Shown here: positions 14,361-14,458 of the stretch, piece by piece
How the letters are laid out: every line of letters begins with the position of its first letter
Numbering within the stretch: the stretch's first letter is position 1
NCBI GenBank assembly: GCA_964528155.1
Contig: CAZGRL010000090.1
Coordinates: 1-14,458, forward strand
Reading direction: 5' to 3'
DNA from: G001797105 sp964528155
Lineage (GTDB): Bacteria > Chloroflexota > Anaerolineae > Anaerolineales > E44-bin32
Length of the DNA stretch: 14,458 bases
Notes under the pieces: generated by a model
The model's database searches: none
Seen by the model: only the letters and a program-made list of their open reading frames with translations
What the model was told of the DNA's origin: nothing
Translations under genes and position numbers: made by a program

Positions 14361-14420
14361 CGCAGTTCGTCCCGTATGATCTTAGCGGGAAAACGGACTT
14401 TGTCCCCTCCTCCCCCCGCG
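14343..14420 (+). ncRNA. Long inverted repeat / stem-loop of about 31 paired bases
   Basis: The outer arms CGCGGGGGGAGGAGGGG (14343-14359) and CCCCTCCTCCCCCCGCG (14404-14420) are perfectly complementary over 17 bp. Inside, GCG pairs with TGT through G-U and C-G pairs. AGTTCGT (14364-14370) then pairs with ACGGACT (14393-14399), and CCCG with CGGG around an 11-base loop, leaving one three-A bulge and one mismatch. The G-U pairs work only in a plus-strand RNA. No U-run follows, so a classic terminator is doubtful. It may be a structured RNA, a strong terminator of a gene beyond the edge, or a palindromic repeat. Confidence 0.55.
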
Positions 14421-14458
14421 AAGAGATCCTGCCCGCTCCGATTCCTCTTCTAGGGGGC

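Larger units (their letters stand above)
14144..14458. other. Non-coding right edge, no supported gene
   Basis: These 315 bases lie upstream of the GH114 start and run to the window edge. No reading frame here has family-like sequence or a ribosome site. The left half should contain the GH114 promoter, but no convincing -35/-10 pair is seen. The right half holds a G-rich tract and a long hairpin, listed separately. Confidence 0.5.

Noticed and set aside
14343..14420. MITE or insertion-sequence end
   Set aside because: Only one copy is present, there is no clear target-site duplication at its borders (AG on the left, AAG on the right), and no transposase gene is in the window.
1..14458. tRNA, rRNA, CRISPR array or prophage genes
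   Set aside because: No cloverleaf-like sequence, rRNA-like stretch, regularly spaced repeats or phage structural genes were recognised on either strand.

Overview
The window is GC-rich (roughly 60% or more by eye) bacterial DNA with long, well-formed genes and Shine-Dalgarno sites of the GGAGG type. The mix of a self-contained sugar phosphotransferase system (PTS), a RuBisCO-like protein, a XRE-cupin regulator and a GH114 lipoprotein would fit a Chloroflexota-type genome. That taxonomic guess is weak and rests on gene content only.

Layout. Left edge (1-1731, + strand): a XRE/cupin transcription regulator and a HAD-family phosphatase. They converge on a large minus-strand operon, with a stem-loop between the two transcription units at about 1730-1782. 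The operon runs leftwards from about 10430 to 1784 in the order EIIA, DhnA/LsrF-type class I aldolase, EIIB, GatC-type EIIC, zinc-dependent alcohol dehydrogenase, RuBisCO-like protein, SDR dehydrogenase, HPr, Enzyme I. Divergent from it (10658-12733, + strand) is a five-domain PTS-controlled regulator (HTH, PRDs, EIIB-like, EIIA-like). Its 3' end overlaps tail-to-tail with a minus-strand endonuclease V-family gene, which in turn overlaps a GH114 polygalactosaminidase-like lipoprotein gene by 4 bp. The last 315 bp hold no supported gene, but carry a G-rich tract and a long, near-perfect hairpin.

How it works together (inference). The locus encodes every step of a phosphorelay: PEP to Enzyme I (His190), HPr (His15), EIIA (His), EIIB (Cys15), then substrate moved by EIIC. 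It also encodes a regulator with phosphorylatable sites of the same kind. A galactitol-family permease delivers a sugar, polyol or sugar acid as its phosphate. Two dehydrogenases could oxidise it to an oxo-sugar phosphate, the RuBisCO-like protein could carry out an enolisation, isomerisation or decarboxylation-type step, and the Schiff-base aldolase could cleave the product. No sugar kinase is present, as expected if the PTS does the phosphorylation. The substrate cannot be read from the sequence. The joining of a PTS to a Form IV RuBisCO-like protein is the main point of interest.
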